This document shows positions 7,695 through 9,061 of a stretch of DNA of 9,061 nt, piece after piece. The notes below the pieces were generated by a model, which made no database searches, had not been told where the DNA came from, and worked only from the letters and a program-made list of their open reading frames with translations. This DNA is from Balneolaceae bacterium UBA1514 (GTDB lineage: Bacteria > Bacteroidota > Rhodothermia > Balneolales > Balneolaceae). How positions within the stretch are numbered: the stretch's first letter is position 1; the number at the start of each line of letters is the position of its first letter. A program made the position numbers and the translations under genes. The DNA is taken from positions 94,498 through 103,558 of the forward strand of contig DCQQ01000039.1 in NCBI GenBank assembly GCA_002323515.1. Reading direction: 5' to 3'.

Positions 7695-7729
7695 ATAAAA
7701 AAGGAGGCCCAATTCCTTGGTACCTCCTT
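7695..7729 (-). terminator. Rho-independent terminator of the T9SS surface-protein gene
   Basis: On the minus strand AAGGAGG (7729-7723) pairs with CCTCCTT (7707-7701), and inside it CCAA pairs with TTGG around the loop GGAA. The stem is followed at once by a run of six T (7702-7697). It lies about 50 bases after the stop codon of the surface-protein gene and ahead of the PTPS gene, so it separates the two transcription units. A smaller hairpin, CCACA/TGTGG with a four-base loop (7758-7745), lies between the stop codon and this terminator but lacks a T-tract. Confidence 0.85.
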
Positions 7730-7778
7730 GTTGATCAGCACATCCCACATTTCTGTGGTATGTATTTTTAGTAGGGAA

Positions 7779-9061
7779 TTACTTTATTAAGGTCATTTTT
7801 TTAGTAATTACCGAAGTATTGCTTACCAATCGATAAATATACATACCACTCGAAAGACCCGATGCATCAAAGTTAAATGTAGTAGAACCCGCTGGCATCA
7901 TTTGCTGGCGTGCAAGTACGGCTACTTCTCTACCTAACATATCATACACTACCAAGCTTACTTGCTGTGCTTCTGGGAGTGTGAAACTTATTTGAGTGCT
8001 AGGGTTGAATGGGTTTGGAAAGTTTTGATGTAGTTGAACTACCGTTGGCAGATCTTCTGAAATGATGCTTTCTTCTTCATTAGAAACAGATAGATTAGAA
8101 ACATAACCGTGTGCATCTAAAGCCGTCCAAGACTGAATCCATAAGTAATTATCAGCAAATGCACCTACATAATCAGTAGCTGTTATGAACTCATTATCAA
8201 TAGTTTTTACAGCTGAAGTATCTAATGCTGGTGAGCCACTTTTTGGTCGAGGATCTAATCCATTAGAATCCGCTATACGGCTAATTCCTTCTAGCATAGG
8301 GTCTGCTACCCTGTTCGCATTAGCAGCGTCTGACAAGTAGTCACGCGTATGCGCTTGATCTTCACCACCTGCAAACTCCGCAATTGTGTTACCCGCACCA
8401 AAACCGTACCACAAGTTGTTCTGGAGGATAAGGTCACCTTCTGCCAATCGAGTCTTGGCATCAAATCCAGCTACTTTACCAGAAGCTTCAATGGTTACCG
8501 CAAGACCAGCATGATCACTAAAGATTGAATTGTAGTACTCCCCACCTGTATTGTCACGGAATAACAATAACTGAGAACCGTCACCTGCGTTAGGAGTAGC
8601 ATCTTGACCTGCTCCTAAATAGGTTACATTGGCAATTACTGGATGAGCAAATGGAGTCGTATTCTCATCACCCGTTGCACCATCCTGCTCCGCTGCACGG
8701 CCGTAGCCATCATTGGCATTACCTGGACTTTGAATAGCAAACCAGAACTGATGAAAACCCTGGAATCCTTCGTCCCAGTCAAAGGCATCATCGGTATTGA
8801 AGGCCGAAACCAAGTATTTGGTATTAACCGTGCCACCAAAGAATTCAAAACCATCATCGTTGGAGGCAAAGGACTCTACATTCTCAACAGTTGTTCCTGA
8901 ACCAACGCCACCCATGGTTAGACCTTGAATTTCGTTACCGGCTACGTCTCCCACGTTAATACCTGTGTGACGAATCGATACATATCGGATAACCCCAGAG
9001 TTATCGTCTAAATCATCACCACCATAGCTTGCATATGATTCTGGGTTTGCAATCTCGTTCA
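7779..9061 (-). CDS. T9SS-sorted surface/secreted protein, probable beta-helix family (5' end cut by window)
   Basis: This is the C-terminal part (about 427 residues visible) of a protein exported by type IX secretion. The frame is open to the right window edge, so the true start lies outside; the GTG at 8954 is internal because the same frame carries good family sequence upstream (YASYGGDDLDDNSG, IRYVSIRHTG). The first ~190 visible residues are rich in Gly, Asp and Asn (NEIQGLTMGGVGSGTTVENV, SNDDGFEFFGGTVNTKYLVS, DDAFDWDEGFQG, FWFAIQ), a pattern seen in large Bacteroidota beta-helix-like exported proteins of unknown role. Near the end is DYVGAFADNYLWIQSWTALD, which also recurs in that group. 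A Ser/Glu-rich linker then leads to the sorting domain NFPNPFNPSTQISFTL...LIK (7782-8033). No catalytic motif is recognised; adhesion or surface display is possible but not shown. The stop codon is TAA, followed by a strong terminator. Confidence 0.85.
   Translation of the reverse strand, partial: NEIANPESYASYGGDDLDDNSGVIRYVSIRHTGINVGDVAGNEIQGLTMGGVGSGTTVENVESFASNDDGFEFFGGTVNTKYLVSAFNTDDAFDWDEGFQGFHQFWFAIQSPGNANDGYGRAAEQDGATGDENTTPFAHPVIANVTYLGAGQDATPNAGDGSQLLLFRDNTGGEYYNSIFSDHAGLAVTIEASGKVAGFDAKTRLAEGDLILQNNLWYGFGAGNTIAEFAGGEDQAHTRDYLSDAANANRVADPMLEGISRIADSNGLDPRPKSGSPALDTSAVKTIDNEFITATDYVGAFADNYLWIQSWTALDAHGYVSNLSVSNEEESIISEDLPTVVQLHQNFPNPFNPSTQISFTLPEAQQVSLVVYDMLGREVAVLARQQMMPAGSTTFNFDASGLSSGMYIYRLVSNTSVITKKMTLIK

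Noticed and set aside
7723..7729. AAGGAGG, a perfect Shine-Dalgarno sequence on the minus strand
   Set aside because: It is one arm of the terminator stem with a T-tract after it, and no open frame starts just downstream.
8636..8900. Open frames on both strands of about 77-85 codons
   Set aside because: Both overlap the long frame of the T9SS surface protein, which has clear family motifs and a sorting domain.
8952..8954. GTG as the start of the right-hand T9SS protein
   Set aside because: The same frame stays open to the window edge and encodes family-like sequence (YGGDDLDDNSG, IRYVSIRHTG), so this GTG is an internal Val codon.

Overview
The window looks like a chromosomal segment from a Balneolaeota/Bacteroidota-type bacterium, most likely a marine member of the Balneolales. 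Three things point there. Two secreted proteins end in Por-secretion (type IX secretion, T9SS) sorting domains of the NPFNPST...LIK style typical of that group. The DNA is AT-leaning, and most starts lack a strong Shine-Dalgarno sequence. The taxon is an inference from protein style, not from a marker gene.

All six genes are on the minus strand and read from right to left. At the right edge is the C-terminal part of a large T9SS-exported, probably beta-helical surface protein (7779-9061, cut by the window). A rho-independent terminator (7695-7729) closes it. After a leader of about 130 bases comes a closely spaced run: a PTPS/QueD-family enzyme (7132-7563), the zinc-independent GTP cyclohydrolase FolE2 (6191-7090), a secreted multidomain nuclease with its own T9SS tail (3513-6122), glutamine-dependent NAD synthetase NadE (1708-3459), and an MltD-like lytic transglycosylase with LysM repeats (1-~1642, cut by the left edge). 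Gaps between these genes are only about 40-70 bases and no convincing terminator lies in them, so co-transcription is possible but unproven.

PTPS and FolE2 are a clear functional pair: FolE2 makes 7,8-dihydroneopterin triphosphate from GTP and the PTPS-family enzyme uses it. The PTPS active site has the Cys-x5-His-Gly-His spacing of the eukaryotic, biopterin-type enzyme rather than the Cys-x3-His-Gly-His of E. coli QueD, so the product need not be a queuosine precursor. The other three genes (extracellular nuclease, NAD synthesis, cell-wall remodelling) share no obvious pathway with them.

The most interesting non-coding signals are two inverted repeats that would cover ribosome binding sites: a 7-bp hairpin directly before the nuclease start and an 8-bp long-range repeat before the PTPS GTG start. 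I saw no RNA genes, mobile elements, CRISPR arrays or defence genes. The window is mostly an ordinary core/secretome region.
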